From positions 62,001-126,000 of the forward strand of contig JAGBHE010000065.1 in the NCBI GenBank assembly GCA_017935675.1: a stretch of 64,000 bases of DNA, given 5' to 3'. Positions within the stretch are counted from its first letter, which is position 1. Each line of letters starts with the position of its first letter. This DNA comes from Clostridia bacterium. GTDB taxonomy: Bacteria > Bacillota > Clostridia > UBA1381. The notes beneath the pieces were generated by a model that worked only from the letters and a program-made list of their open reading frames with translations, had not been told where the DNA came from and did not search any database. Of the stretch, positions 1 to 9,715 are shown piece by piece. The position numbers were made by a program, and so were the translations under genes.

Positions 1-24
1 GTTTTAATGTGTAGGAGTTAAATT

Positions 25-2505
25 ATGCTGAAATGCTATGAATTACTTACAGAATATATGGAAAATCCGATAGGGATAGACGGTATCCCTGCATTCTCAT
101 GGAAGCTTCAATCCGATAACGATAATGTGCTGCAGACGGCATACAGAATAATTGTTGAAGGCGCATGGGACAGCGGCCGCGTGTCGAGTGACAAATCAAC
201 ATATGTTGAGTATGAAGGCGAAAAACTGTTGCCCGAAACAAAATACAGCGTTAAGGTAATGGTATGGGATAATCATGAAGAGAAATCGGATTGGATTGAG
301 GGAACATTTGAAACGGGATTAACAGATACTTCTTTGTGGCAGGCTAAGTGGCTGACGCCGGAAAACAAAAATGATGTTGTTCCTGTTTTATCAAAAGAGA
401 TTAATGTATCGGGGACGGTAAGGAATGCCAGAATATACGCGTCCGCATATGGTCTTTATGAAATATACATAAACGGCAGGAAGCTTTCGGACAGATTGCT
501 TACACCCGGATTTACAAGCTATAAAAAGAGATTACAGTATCAAACCTACGAGGCAGAGGACTATCTTGCCGAGGGCAGGAATGTAATTGAAATTTATCTT
601 GCAAAGGGGTGGTGTACCGGAAGATATCCTTTCCAAGGGGGAATTAATCCATATAATATGGAGCCTTCTGTAATTATGCAGATGAAAGTGGTAACCGATG
701 CAGGAGAATTTATTGCCGTAACAGACGAAACATGGTCTTGTGCCGAGTCAAAGCTCAGGTTTTCGGAAATTTATGACGGTGAAATATTTGATAACAGCTT
801 TTGTGATACGGTTCCTGTTTCGTACAGCATTTCAGAGCATGGCTGCAAAAACCTGATCGCGCAGGTTAACGAGCCTGTAAGAGTTGTTGAAACATTACAG
901 CCTGTTGAGCTGATAAAAACTCCCAAAGGTGAAACAGTAATTGATTTCGGACAAAACATGACAGGATGGGTTTGTTTTAAGGTCAAAGGTAAATGTGGCG
1001 ACAGAGTAAAATTGTCGCACGCTGAGGTTTTGGATAAGGACGGCAATTTCTATACGGAAAATTTAAGAACAGCAAAGCAAAACATAGAATACATTTTGTC
1101 CGGTAGCGGAGAAGAAAACTATCATTCAAGAATGTCTTTTCAGGGCTTCAGATATGTAAGAGTTGATGAATTTCCGGAAGAGGTAACTAAAGATAAATTT
1201 TCCGCCTGTGTTATTTGCAGCGATATGAAGCGTATCGGAAGCTTTGAGTGTTCGGATAAGCTGATTAACAGGTTATATCATAATGTGATATGGGGACATA
1301 AGGGTAATTTCGTGGATATTCCTACCGATTGCCCACAGCGTGATGAACGGGTAGGATGGACAGGAGATGCACAGGTTTTTTGTAAAACAGCCGCACAGAA
1401 TATGGATACGGCACTGTTTTTCAAAAAATGGCTCGGAGATATGAGAGCAGACCAAACAGAAGAAGGGGCGACTTTGATATTTGTTCCTTCAATGAACGAA
1501 ACCCTTACTGCTGCCGGTTGGGGAGATGCGGCAACGATATGCCCATGGGAAATATACTATGCCTATGGTGATGAAAGGGTATTACGCACACAATACCCTG
1601 CAATGAAAAAATGGGTTGAATACATAAAGGCGCAGGGAGATAATCCGTATCTTTGGAATACAGGCTTTCAGCTCGGGGATTGGCTTGCTTTGGATTGCCG
1701 CGAGGACAAACGTGACGGAATGACGTCTAAGGACTTTATCGCAAGTGCATACTATGCTTTATCATGCAAAATCCTGACAGATTCCGCAAAGGTTTTGGGC
1801 TATGTGGAGGATGCAAGGGAATACTCCGATTTGTATGAGAAAATAAAAGAGAACATAGCTTATGAGTTTATAACACCGTCAGGCAGAATGAGTGATAACA
1901 CACAGACGGCAAATGTATTGGCATTAAAATTCGGCATTGCCACAAACCCGAAAAGGAATGCCGAGACTCTTAACCGTTTGGTCGAGGAAAACGGAAACAA
2001 GCTTACAACAGGCTTTTTGGGTACACCGTATCTGCTTGATGCACTGTATGAAAATGGATATGTCGAGAAGGCGTATGACTTACTGCTTCAGCAGGAGTAT
2101 CCGTCGTGGTTGTTCTCGGTAAATCAAGGTGCTACAACCATTTGGGAGCATTGGGACGGAATAAAGCCCGACGGCTCATTCTGGAGTGACAGCATGAATT
2201 CATACAACCATTATGCTTATGGCTCGGTTGCAGATTTCATGTACACTAAGGTGGGCGGAATAACCCCGATTGAGGCAGGTTATAAGCGTATAAGAATACA
2301 GCCTGCAATTGACAAGCGTTTGAGCTTTGCAAAGACTTCTATTGAAACCGTATACGGCACAGTAAGTGCGGCGTGGAAAACAGAGGGGAATAAGTTTACG
2401 CTTAACATAACTGTACCTTGTAACACAACTGCGGAAATAATAATGCCTGACGGCACAGAATATGAATTAGGCTCAGGTAGCTACAGCTGTAGCACAGAGC
2501 TATAA
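25..2505 (+). CDS. Alpha-L-rhamnosidase, GH78 family
   Basis: This 826-residue enzyme should release terminal alpha-L-rhamnose from plant glycans or glycosides. N-terminal beta-sandwich domains occupy roughly the first 330 residues and the (alpha/alpha)6 catalytic domain follows. The GH78 signature TDCPQRDERVGWTGD lies near residue 433; its Glu in DER (about 442) is the expected general acid. TTIWEHWDG near residue 706 supplies the expected base Glu (about 709). There is no signal peptide, so it is probably cytoplasmic and acts on imported oligosaccharides. AGGAG at 13-17 precedes the ATG at the right distance. The stop is 17 bp before a GH2 gene, so the two probably form a glycan-degradation operon whose upstream part lies outside the window. 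Confidence 0.93.
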   Translation: MLKCYELLTEYMENPIGIDGIPAFSWKLQSDNDNVLQTAYRIIVEGAWDSGRVSSDKSTYVEYEGEKLLPETKYSVKVMVWDNHEEKSDWIEGTFETGLTDTSLWQAKWLTPENKNDVVPVLSKEINVSGTVRNARIYASAYGLYEIYINGRKLSDRLLTPGFTSYKKRLQYQTYEAEDYLAEGRNVIEIYLAKGWCTGRYPFQGGINPYNMEPSVIMQMKVVTDAGEFIAVTDETWSCAESKLRFSEIYDGEIFDNSFCDTVPVSYSISEHGCKNLIAQVNEPVRVVETLQPVELIKTPKGETVIDFGQNMTGWVCFKVKGKCGDRVKLSHAEVLDKDGNFYTENLRTAKQNIEYILSGSGEENYHSRMSFQGFRYVRVDEFPEEVTKDKFSACVICSDMKRIGSFECSDKLINRLYHNVIWGHKGNFVDIPTDCPQRDERVGWTGDAQVFCKTAAQNMDTALFFKKWLGDMRADQTEEGATLIFVPSMNETLTAAGWGDAATICPWEIYYAYGDERVLRTQYPAMKKWVEYIKAQGDNPYLWNTGFQLGDWLALDCREDKRDGMTSKDFIASAYYALSCKILTDSAKVLGYVEDAREYSDLYEKIKENIAYEFITPSGRMSDNTQTANVLALKFGIATNPKRNAETLNRLVEENGNKLTTGFLGTPYLLDALYENGYVEKAYDLLLQQEYPSWLFSVNQGATTIWEHWDGIKPDGSFWSDSMNSYNHYAYGSVADFMYTKVGGITPIEAGYKRIRIQPAIDKRLSFAKTSIETVYGTVSAAWKTEGNKFTLNITVPCNTTAEIIMPDGTEYELGSGSYSCSTEL

Positions 2506-2522
2506 TATCGGAGGAAAAACAA

Positions 2523-5333
2523 TTGGACGTATTTGCACAAATAGCCGCTAACGGAATAGGCGGCAGAGATGACCTTTTATATACTCCCGAGCCGGAGAAA
2601 TTTGATGAAAAAATATGCGTGCTTGATAAAAAGCAGAGCGCAATGAATATAACTCCCAAGATGTGTAATCGTGAGGAGCTTTACAAGGCACTTTCCGAGC
2701 TAAAGGAGAAGTATAAGCCGTTTTTGGCGGATTTAGCACCGAAGCTTGGCTCATTAAGAGATATAACTGAAATAAAGAGCTTTAAGCTTAATGGTGAGGA
2801 TATTACAATACCTCATTATGAAGGACCGCTCGGGAATCAAAAGCAGGTATATGAGGCTGTATTTAATGCCGAGGCGGCATCTGACAAGGCGGCATACATA
2901 TGCTTTGACGGTGCGGATTACTATGCTGTTGTATATGTAAACGGTGTATGCGTAGGTACTCACGAGGGCTTTTTCTCACCGTTTGAATTTGAGGTAACAG
3001 ACGTAATTAAAAACGGCGAAAATGAGCTTAAAATAGAACTGTATAACGATTATATCTACATGGGCAATGCGTTTGCCGACCAGGAGAAATGCGAGGGCGA
3101 CAAGCTGTATGCCGCAACAGGTCCGGGTTGGGACGATGCAAAAGAGGGGTGGCATCATTGTCCTGCAGGTATGGGCTTGTACAATTCTGTAAGATTTGAG
3201 GTTAGAAACAGACTTAACATAACCGACCTTTTCATAAGACCTATGGATAACGGAGCAGAGCTTTGGATCGAGGTTGAGAATGCGGATTATAAGGATAAGT
3301 ATATCGGAATAGATATATCAATCTATGGTCAGAATTTCAACAAAACTGTGGTTGAGGGCTACAGATATATTCCCGAAACCGTAAAGACCGTAGGACGTGG
3401 CGACAGCCTTACCGAGGCAATGGTTAAGGAGCAAATCGGAAAGGGTATACCGATGCCACTAAAGCATGGCAAGAATATATATAAAATATTTGTAGAGATT
3501 CCCGATGCGAAAAAATGGGAGCTTGACACTCCGTATCTGTATCAGGCACAGGTAAGCGTTGTACTTAATGATAAGGTTGAGGATTGCGTTAAACAGCAAT
3601 TCGGAATGAGAAGCTTTGTTCAGGATGCGGATGATACACCTAAGGGTATGTTCTATCTTAACGGAAGAAAAATACGATTGCGTGGTGCCAACACAATGGG
3701 CTTTGAACAACAAGACGTTATGAGGGGCGATATAGACCGGCTCATTGACGATATACTGCTTGCAAAGCTTTGTAATATGAATTTCTTAAGACTTACACAA
3801 AGACCTGTTCAGGACGAGGTTTATGAGTATTGCGACAAGCTCGGGCTTATGACACAAAGTGACCTGCCGTTGTTTGGCTGTATGCGCCGCACAAAGCTCT
3901 GTGAGGGGGTAAGGCAGGCGGAGGAAATGGAAAGGCTGGTACGGAAGCACCCGTGCAATGTGATTGTAAGCTATATTAATGAACCGTTTCCGAACGCAAA
4001 TAATGAGCCGCACAGACATCTTAATCGTGAGGAGCTTGAAAGCTTCTTTACAATGTGCGATATTGCAGTTCATATGCAGAATCCTGACAGGGTGATAAAG
4101 CATGTTGACGGCGACTATGACCCACCGACCGAGGGTATGCCCGATAACCATTGCTATCCGATGTGGTATAACGGTCACGGAATAGATATAGGCAGGCTTA
4201 ACAAGGGCTATTGGCTCAGCGTCAAGCCTGACTGGTACTACGGCTGCGGCGAGTACGGTGCAGAGGGCCTTGATTTTGCAGAGGTAATGCGTGAGGAATA
4301 TCCGAAGGAGTGGATAAAAGAGCCGTTTGACCCGAAGAATATAATAAGGGCACAAACAGGCAGCTTCCATTATTTCTTCTATGATACTCCCGACACAATA
4401 GATGAGTGGGTGGAGAAGAGTCAGCGGTTCCAGGCTTTTGCAGCTCAGATTATGACCGAGGCATTCAGGCGGGACAACCGTATGATTTCAAATGCAATAC
4501 ATCTGTTTATTGATGCATGGCCGTCAGGCTGGATGAAAACGATAATGGATTGCAGACGAAATCCGAAGCCGGCATATTTTGCATACAGAAATGCACTTGA
4601 GCCGATAATGATATCATTAAGAACAGACAGATTTGCATATTTCAGCGGTGAAAAAATTAAAATCGAAGCATATATTTGTAACGATACGAATATGTCCGGC
4701 GATTACAAGCTTAATTTTGAGTATTACACAGACGGTGAGTATACAGCCGGAAACGAAACGGATGTACATATTGATGACTGCAAGGCAGGGTACGCGGCAA
4801 CGGCAGAGTTTACTGCTGACGCATCAGACAGAAAAACGATAAAGCTCCGGGCTGTGTTGACAGATAAAAGCGGTGAAGTCATAACTTATAACGAAATTAC
4901 GGTTGAAGTATTTGCAGATACAAAAATCGAAAAGAACGATGACAATGTTCTTATAGAAAAGCTTCCTGTCGGCGAGCATGAAATAGCAGGTGAGAAGGTT
5001 GTGGTAAAGCCATGCGGAATGCTCCCGCTTCACTTCGTTTCAAGAAAAACAGGACATAGCGCTGTTGCGGAATTTAAGGAAAAGGATTTTTCGTATTGGT
5101 ATGACAGGGAAAGTGATATGATAACCCCGCTGCTTGAAACAACGTTTACGGCAAAGGGATTTACTCCTATTCTTACAAGCGGCAACACGGACGAAAGGGG
5201 AGAATGGAGCAAAGCTCTTGCGTGCGCGGAAAAGGTATATGAAGGTAAGCGTTATATCATATGTCAGGTTGATTTAAGACAGGAAAATCCTGTTGCAAAG
5301 AGATTTATAAGCAATCTTTATAAAAACGGATAA
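2523..5333 (+). CDS. Glycoside hydrolase family 2 protein
   Basis: A 936-residue protein with GH2 architecture: an N-terminal sugar-binding jelly roll (about residues 120-190), an immunoglobulin-like domain, a TIM barrel starting near GMFYLNGRKIRLRG (about 378), and C-terminal beta domains. INEPFPN near residue 487 holds the acid/base Glu. CGEYGAEG near residue 575 is the likely nucleophile segment. GH2 includes beta-galactosidases, beta-glucuronidases, beta-mannosidases and others; the substrate cannot be fixed from sequence. There is no signal peptide. The start is TTG at 2523, preceded by GGAGG at 2510-2514. It follows the rhamnosidase closely and probably acts on the same imported glycan. 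Confidence 0.88.
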   Translation: MDVFAQIAANGIGGRDDLLYTPEPEKFDEKICVLDKKQSAMNITPKMCNREELYKALSELKEKYKPFLADLAPKLGSLRDITEIKSFKLNGEDITIPHYEGPLGNQKQVYEAVFNAEAASDKAAYICFDGADYYAVVYVNGVCVGTHEGFFSPFEFEVTDVIKNGENELKIELYNDYIYMGNAFADQEKCEGDKLYAATGPGWDDAKEGWHHCPAGMGLYNSVRFEVRNRLNITDLFIRPMDNGAELWIEVENADYKDKYIGIDISIYGQNFNKTVVEGYRYIPETVKTVGRGDSLTEAMVKEQIGKGIPMPLKHGKNIYKIFVEIPDAKKWELDTPYLYQAQVSVVLNDKVEDCVKQQFGMRSFVQDADDTPKGMFYLNGRKIRLRGANTMGFEQQDVMRGDIDRLIDDILLAKLCNMNFLRLTQRPVQDEVYEYCDKLGLMTQSDLPLFGCMRRTKLCEGVRQAEEMERLVRKHPCNVIVSYINEPFPNANNEPHRHLNREELESFFTMCDIAVHMQNPDRVIKHVDGDYDPPTEGMPDNHCYPMWYNGHGIDIGRLNKGYWLSVKPDWYYGCGEYGAEGLDFAEVMREEYPKEWIKEPFDPKNIIRAQTGSFHYFFYDTPDTIDEWVEKSQRFQAFAAQIMTEAFRRDNRMISNAIHLFIDAWPSGWMKTIMDCRRNPKPAYFAYRNALEPIMISLRTDRFAYFSGEKIKIEAYICNDTNMSGDYKLNFEYYTDGEYTAGNETDVHIDDCKAGYAATAEFTADASDRKTIKLRAVLTDKSGEVITYNEITVEVFADTKIEKNDDNVLIEKLPVGEHEIAGEKVVVKPCGMLPLHFVSRKTGHSAVAEFKEKDFSYWYDRESDMITPLLETTFTAKGFTPILTSGNTDERGEWSKALACAEKVYEGKRYIICQVDLRQENPVAKRFISNLYKNG

Positions 5334-5462
5334 GCTGTTTGAAGCATGCAGATACAGACCGTCAGAAAAAAGATACCTTTATTGAAATGCATTGATTTGA
5401 CAAAAGTTTGTTTCTTTTTCTTCGATATGTTAACAGTAATAAATAAAAATATTCTTCCGAGC

Positions 5463-5491
5463 TTGAAAAATGAATTATTTTGGCGTATAAT
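5463..5491 (+). promoter_or_regulatory. Sigma-A type promoter for the HAD gene
   Basis: TTGAAA at 5463-5468 and TATAAT at 5486-5491 are separated by 17 bp and lie about 30 bp upstream of the HAD start. The 181-bp gap after the GH2 gene shows no clear terminator. Confidence 0.7.
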
Positions 5492-5520
5492 ATATTAAAA
5501 TCGAACGGAAGGAAATGTAT

Positions 5521-6180
5521 ATGATAAAGGCTTGTATTTTTGATTTGGACGGCACCGTTATGGACACGCTCCGGTCAATTGCATATTTTGTAAATTATAC
5601 TCTTGAAAAGCTTGGCGCAGAGCCGATAGACGTTGATGAATTCAGATATATGGCAGGAAGCGGCAGAGCGGTGCTGCTGCATAAGGCTTTGGCGTTCCGA
5701 GACTGTGATACACCGGAGCTTTTTGAAAAAGCATGTGAAATCTATGACCGGGCATATGAGGGCGATTTTATGCACCTGACGCGCCCCTTTGACGGAATTA
5801 AAGAAGCCGTCATTAAGCTTCATGAAAAAGGTATAAAAACAGCAGTGCTTTCAAACAAGCCTGATAATGTTACGCATTTTATAGTTGAAAAGGTTTTCGG
5901 AAAAAGCTTTTTTGACGCCGTTTGCGGTCAGTGTGACGGAATGCCGATTAAGCCTGACCCCACGGGCTTTCTGAAGCTTGCAGGAGAATTTGATGTTTTG
6001 CCGGAAGAATGTGTTATGATAGGTGACACAAATATAGACATCAAAACGGGAAGCAATGCCGGAGCGCATACCGTCGGCGTTTTGTGGGGCTTCAGGACGA
6101 GGGACGAGCTTATTGTCGCGGGCGCAGAGGCTTTGGCGGCTGCTCCGGGCGAATTAGCGGAAATAATAAAGATATTTTGA
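5521..6180 (+). CDS. HAD-superfamily phosphatase, phosphoglycolate-phosphatase-like
   Basis: A 219-residue cytoplasmic HAD hydrolase. Motif I is DLDGT (nucleophile and acid/base Asp), motif II Ser is in LSNKPD, motif III Lys in IKPDP, and motif IV is MIGDTNIDIKTG. The insertion between motifs I and II fits the helical cap of the Gph/PGMB subfamily. Phosphoglycolate phosphatase is the usual label, but family members vary widely in substrate. An ATG at 5515 is only 2 nt from the GGAAGG ribosome site, so the ATG at 5521 (8 nt) is preferred. A MATE transporter follows 14 bp downstream and probably shares the promoter. Confidence 0.85.
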   Translation: MIKACIFDLDGTVMDTLRSIAYFVNYTLEKLGAEPIDVDEFRYMAGSGRAVLLHKALAFRDCDTPELFEKACEIYDRAYEGDFMHLTRPFDGIKEAVIKLHEKGIKTAVLSNKPDNVTHFIVEKVFGKSFFDAVCGQCDGMPIKPDPTGFLKLAGEFDVLPEECVMIGDTNIDIKTGSNAGAHTVGVLWGFRTRDELIVAGAEALAAAPGELAEIIKIF

Positions 6181-6194
6181 AACGGTGATTTAAA

Positions 6195-7550
6195 GTGATA
6201 ACTGACCAACAACAGCAAAAATATATAAGAATGACAGCTGTTCCCGTAAAGCAGCTTGTTATTGAACTTGCAGTGCCGTCAACAGTCTGTATGCTTGTTA
6301 CGGCTCTTTATAATATGGCTGATACATTTTTTATCGGCAAAATAAGCACACAGGCAACGGGAGCTATCGGAATTGTGTTCACGTATATGGCACTGATTCA
6401 GTCAATCGCTTTCTTTTTCGGGCATGGCTCGGGAAATTATATTTCCCGCGAGCTTGGAAGAAAAAACGGTGAAAATGCCGAAAAAATGGCGGCGTTCGGC
6501 TTTTTTTCGGCGTTTGCCGTCGGAGTATTGATTGCAGTGCTTGGCTTTGTTTTCATGAATCCTGCTTTAAGACTTTTCGGCGCAACGGAAACCATATTGC
6601 CGGAAGCACGTCCGTACTTTTTTTATATTCTTCTTGCAACGCCGTTTATCATGACAACCTTTGTCATGAATAATCATATGAGATTTCAGGGAAATGCAAA
6701 TAAGGCAATGTTCGGTATTCTGACAGGTGCGGTTCTCAACGTGATACTTGACCCGATTCTTATATTCGGAGCAGGACTTGGAATCCGCGGAGCGTCAATG
6801 GCAACTGCTGTTTCTCAGATTGCAGGCTTTTTTGTCATGCTGCATATGACGGGAAAGGGCGGAGGAATAAAGATACGGCTTGCAAATTTTTCATTTTCAT
6901 GGGCAAGTCTTTGTGAGGTGGCGGCAGGAGGCTTGCCGTCTCTTGGGAGGCAAGGGCTTATGAGCGTGTCGGCTATATGCCTGAACCATGCTGCCGGCAT
7001 ATATGGTGACAGCGCCATTGCGGCGTTTTCGGTTGTCAGCCGTGCCACCATGATTGCAAACAGCGTTGTGATAGGCATTGGTCAGGGATTTCAGCCTGTA
7101 TGCGGATTTAATTACGGTGCGGGGAGATTTGACAGGGTCAGGGAGGCTGTTCGTTTCAGCTCTGTTTTAGTAACCGCACTGCTTGTTGTTTTCGGGATTT
7201 CCGGCGGTATTTTTGCGGAGCAGATAGTGAGGGTCTTCCGCGATGACGATTTGAAGCTTATTGAAATTGCGGTGTTCGCTTTGCGCGCGCAGTGTGTTAC
7301 TTTTCCCCTGCTCGGAGGAATAACAATAACAAATATGTATCTTCAGAACATAAGAAAAACCCTGCCTGCAACAATAGTTGCTGTATCAAGGCAGGGAGTG
7401 TTTCTCATAGCGGCTCTTTTGCTGCTTGGACCGCTTTTCGGAATAAGGGGAGTACAGCTTGCTCAGCCGGCGGCAGACGCCGCGGCGTTTTTGCTTGCGC
7501 TGCCCCTCGGCATATATTCGATTAAAGGCATGGGCAGAGATGCGGCTTAA
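6195..7550 (+). CDS. MATE-family multidrug/Na+ antiporter
   Basis: A 451-residue membrane protein with about twelve hydrophobic segments. The start resembles the DinF/NorM-type MATE fold (the first repeat contains NMADTFFIGKIS). These proteins expel cationic drugs or metabolites in exchange for Na+ or H+. A GTG start at 6195 is used with a weak GGTGATT ribosome site. It lies 14 bp behind the HAD gene, so cotranscription is likely. It converges on spoIIP, with only 7 bp between the stops and no evident terminator. The substrate is unknown. Confidence 0.88.
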   Translation: MITDQQQQKYIRMTAVPVKQLVIELAVPSTVCMLVTALYNMADTFFIGKISTQATGAIGIVFTYMALIQSIAFFFGHGSGNYISRELGRKNGENAEKMAAFGFFSAFAVGVLIAVLGFVFMNPALRLFGATETILPEARPYFFYILLATPFIMTTFVMNNHMRFQGNANKAMFGILTGAVLNVILDPILIFGAGLGIRGASMATAVSQIAGFFVMLHMTGKGGGIKIRLANFSFSWASLCEVAAGGLPSLGRQGLMSVSAICLNHAAGIYGDSAIAAFSVVSRATMIANSVVIGIGQGFQPVCGFNYGAGRFDRVREAVRFSSVLVTALLVVFGISGGIFAEQIVRVFRDDDLKLIEIAVFALRAQCVTFPLLGGITITNMYLQNIRKTLPATIVAVSRQGVFLIAALLLLGPLFGIRGVQLAQPAADAAAFLLALPLGIYSIKGMGRDAA

Positions 7551-7557
7551 AAGTTTT

Positions 7558-8679
7558 TTATTTCATACCTTCAAGTATAACCCTGCCGAGAGCGTCGGCG
7601 GCAAGAGCCGCCCCGTTTTTGGCTTCGGTCAGCGTATTCCCGTTGGTCCCGATTTCAAGAATAAGACTGCCGGAGGTGATATGCTGATTAAATCTTTCTT
7701 CGCGCAGGTTTATCGGCCGCATAAGTCCCGGATAAAGCTCAGCGGCCTTGTTTTGTATTTTAACGGCAAAATTTAAATTGTTTTGCCAGCCGGGATGTGA
7801 CAGCCCTGTTCCGTTTGTTCCGCAGACAATCATTACCTGAGCACATTTTTTTCCTGCCACTTCTGCGCTTAGCTTTACTCTTGTGCCGTCACTTTTCACG
7901 ATTGCGTCTCTGTGTACATCAAGAATAATGCAGATATTTTTGTTGCTTTCTGCATTCTTTTTTATGGTGGTAAGTGATCTTCCGTAAGCGCCTTGATAGC
8001 TGGGATAATCGTGAACGGTTTTGTCGTGGATAACCTTTATTCCCATTCCTTCAAGCTGTTCCCGTATTGTCTCACCGACTGCAACTATATTCTTTTGCTC
8101 GTCGACGCTTCTGCTGTTATCTATTTCCGTTACGGAGTTTTCCGGAGCATAGCTCTCTGTTGTGTGGGTATGAACTATAAGTACCTCTGCTGTTTGCGGA
8201 AATTCAAGCTGCTCATCTGCAAAGTCCTCCGCATTTATTTCATAGGAGGTATCGTTCTTGATTTGAGCAGCATTTGAAGATGTTGTTTTTTCTTCTATCT
8301 GAATCGGTACCGGCTCAGGCGTCGGTTCTGGAATTGCAGTTTCCTCCGGCGGTGCAGGTTCGGTTTCCGGAGTATCCTGCTTTGCTTCCTCAGGCTGATG
8401 TGTTTCCGCGGCTTCGGGAAAAATCGGCGCAAATTCCGAAATTATATCTGCTGATTTTTTATTCTTTTCCTTTTCAAAAAAGTCTTTCAGCTTTGTGATA
8501 ATCGATGGGTCATCATTTGTCGGCAGCGCCTCAGACAGAATTTCGGAGGCTGCTAGTTTAAAAACCGGAGCTGCAGCTTCGCGGCTTGTATTTTTTATTG
8601 CAAATACGGACAGAGGAATTATAACTGCGGCTGAAAGCGCCGCAGCAATGTGTTTTTTTGTAACAACAAAGCATTTCAC
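7558..8679 (-). CDS. spoIIP: Stage II sporulation protein P (SpoIIP)
   Basis: SpoIIP is a membrane-anchored peptidoglycan amidase/endopeptidase that works with SpoIID and SpoIIM to thin septal wall and drive engulfment. This 373-residue protein has an N-terminal transmembrane helix (about residues 10-27) and a long Pro/Glu-rich linker to about residue 135. The catalytic domain carries HTHTTESY (His170, His172, Glu176) and DVHRD near residue 254, the expected zinc and catalytic residues. The start is GTG at 8679 behind a GGAGGAG site. It lies 51 bp downstream of the lipoprotein gene, in line with spoIVA; no promoter was recognised in that gap, so it may depend on transcription from spoIVA. Confidence 0.93.
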   Translation of the reverse strand: MKCFVVTKKHIAAALSAAVIIPLSVFAIKNTSREAAAPVFKLAASEILSEALPTNDDPSIITKLKDFFEKEKNKKSADIISEFAPIFPEAAETHQPEEAKQDTPETEPAPPEETAIPEPTPEPVPIQIEEKTTSSNAAQIKNDTSYEINAEDFADEQLEFPQTAEVLIVHTHTTESYAPENSVTEIDNSRSVDEQKNIVAVGETIREQLEGMGIKVIHDKTVHDYPSYQGAYGRSLTTIKKNAESNKNICIILDVHRDAIVKSDGTRVKLSAEVAGKKCAQVMIVCGTNGTGLSHPGWQNNLNFAVKIQNKAAELYPGLMRPINLREERFNQHITSGSLILEIGTNGNTLTEAKNGAALAADALGRVILEGMK

Positions 8680-8730
8680 ATAATCTCCTCCTTTGTTCTT
8701 CCTTATGATTTCCGGCTGTTGTCAGCTCCT

Positions 8731-9417
8731 TCAGGGCAGATATTCCTCGTTTACATAGCCTCTGATTTTTTCAAGCGGAATCGGAAATTCAACCACTCCG
8801 CGGGCGTAGTAGGAAAGCTCATACGGTTCAAAGAATATTACAAGATTTTTGTCATCTAAATAAAATTTGTCTTCTCTTGTGCTGTCAATTTGCGGCTGCT
8901 CCCACAGGTCGTGATATGCTTCGCTGTCGTTTTCTATAAGCTCCTTCATTCGTTCGTTCAGAATTTTCGGATATGTATCATCGCAGAACAGATCAGAAAG
9001 CTTCAATGTTCTGTCCGGTGATGAATCATAGGTTTTTGCACTCCACCATGTATTTCCGTGGAGACCGGAAAGATAAACGTATTTTTCCGTTATAACACTG
9101 ATTATGCCGCCGCTGTTCCGCTTGACGGTCTGACGTATCTGAAGACAGGGAGGAGAGCTGCCGGGAACTGTTATCTGTGAAGCCCGGCTCTCGAAATCCT
9201 CAGTCCATTCGGTTATTTCTTTTTCAGCTTCCTCATTGAACTTCTGAATTCCCTCGCTGCTTCCTTCAAGGATTATCCGCTCTCCGTTTATGCTGAATGT
9301 ATCTGTCTCACGGGACACGTTTTCAATTCGTGATTTGATTCCGCCGCTTTGTGCCGTGCAGGCACAGAGAAAGAACAGCGCAAAGACTGATGTGACAGCT
9401 TTTAAAGAATGATGCAA
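8731..9417 (-). CDS. DUF4163/DUF3298 (RsiV-like) lipoprotein
   Basis: A 228-residue secreted lipoprotein. The hydrophobic signal ALFFLCAC contains a lipobox Cys. The body resembles DUF4163 followed by DUF3298: an early GERIILEGSS strand and a late FYLDDKNLVIFFEPYELS segment typical of the PdaC/RsiV fold. A longer reading frame reaches 9564, but its first 49 residues are out-of-frame spoIVA sequence. The likely start is TTG at 9417, with GGTGG six bases upstream. This overlaps the end of spoIVA, suggesting translational coupling. It lies between spoIVA and spoIIP, so a role in sporulation is inferred, not shown. Confidence 0.75.
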   Translation of the reverse strand: MHHSLKAVTSVFALFFLCACTAQSGGIKSRIENVSRETDTFSINGERIILEGSSEGIQKFNEEAEKEITEWTEDFESRASQITVPGSSPPCLQIRQTVKRNSGGIISVITEKYVYLSGLHGNTWWSAKTYDSSPDRTLKLSDLFCDDTYPKILNERMKELIENDSEAYHDLWEQPQIDSTREDKFYLDDKNLVIFFEPYELSYYARGVVEFPIPLEKIRGYVNEEYLP

Positions 9418-9671
9418 ATCAAACCACCGCTTCCCTCGTTTATTATTCTCTGAAGTGTTTCCCTCAGCTTGTTCCTTGACTCGTTCGACATCCTTGAAAG
9501 CTTGTTGTGAAGTCCTTCGTTTACAAGCTCGTACAGAGATTTCCCGAATATGTTTGACTCCCATATCTTTTTCGGATCAGCTTCAAATTCCTCCAGCAGA
9601 TAATGAATAAGCTCCTCACTCTGCTTTTCCGTTCCCACAATCGGACTTACCTCAGTTTCAATCATGGCTTG
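9402..9671 (-). CDS. spoIVA: spoIVA 3' segment (codons 404-492), separated from the 5' segment by the element
   Basis: This segment encodes the last 89 residues of SpoIVA: MIETEVSPIVGTEKQSEE, then SNIFGKSLYELVNEG and the terminal NEGSGGLICIIL. It continues in frame from the 13-bp repeat at 9672-9684 (IHMM). Upstream the frame runs into element DNA as far as an ATG at 9743, adding 24 unrelated residues, so as it stands it is not an intact gene. In B. subtilis the C-terminal part of SpoIVA is needed for localisation on the forespore, so the 5' segment alone should be non-functional. Joined to codons 1-403 at 22532-21324, it gives exactly 492 codons. Confidence 0.93.
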   Translation of the reverse strand, partial: QAMIETEVSPIVGTEKQSEELIHYLLEEFEADPKKIWESNIFGKSLYELVNEGLHNKLSRMSNESRNKLRETLQRIINEGSGGLICIIL

Positions 9672-9684
9672 CATCATATGTATA
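9672..9684. other. Left attachment-site core of the spoIVA element
   Basis: CATCATATGTATA is identical to 21324-21336 and in the same orientation. Both copies encode the same spoIVA codons (Ile-His-Met-Met on the minus strand), so recombination between them leaves the reading frame unchanged. On the element side, GCAGCAAACAGA at 9689-9700 is the exact reverse complement of 21311-21322 at the other end. Confidence 0.9.
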
Positions 9685-9715
9685 ATGAGCAGCAAACAGA
9701 AGTGTTTACATCTAA

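Noticed and set aside
3786-4370. 194-codon minus-strand frame inside the GH2 gene
   Set aside because: It is the shadow of a well-conserved GH2 catalytic domain, with no ribosome site or recognisable family.
8731-9564. 277-residue form of the DUF3298 lipoprotein
   Set aside because: Its first 49 residues are out-of-frame spoIVA sequence and would bury the lipoprotein signal. TTG 9417 is better supported.
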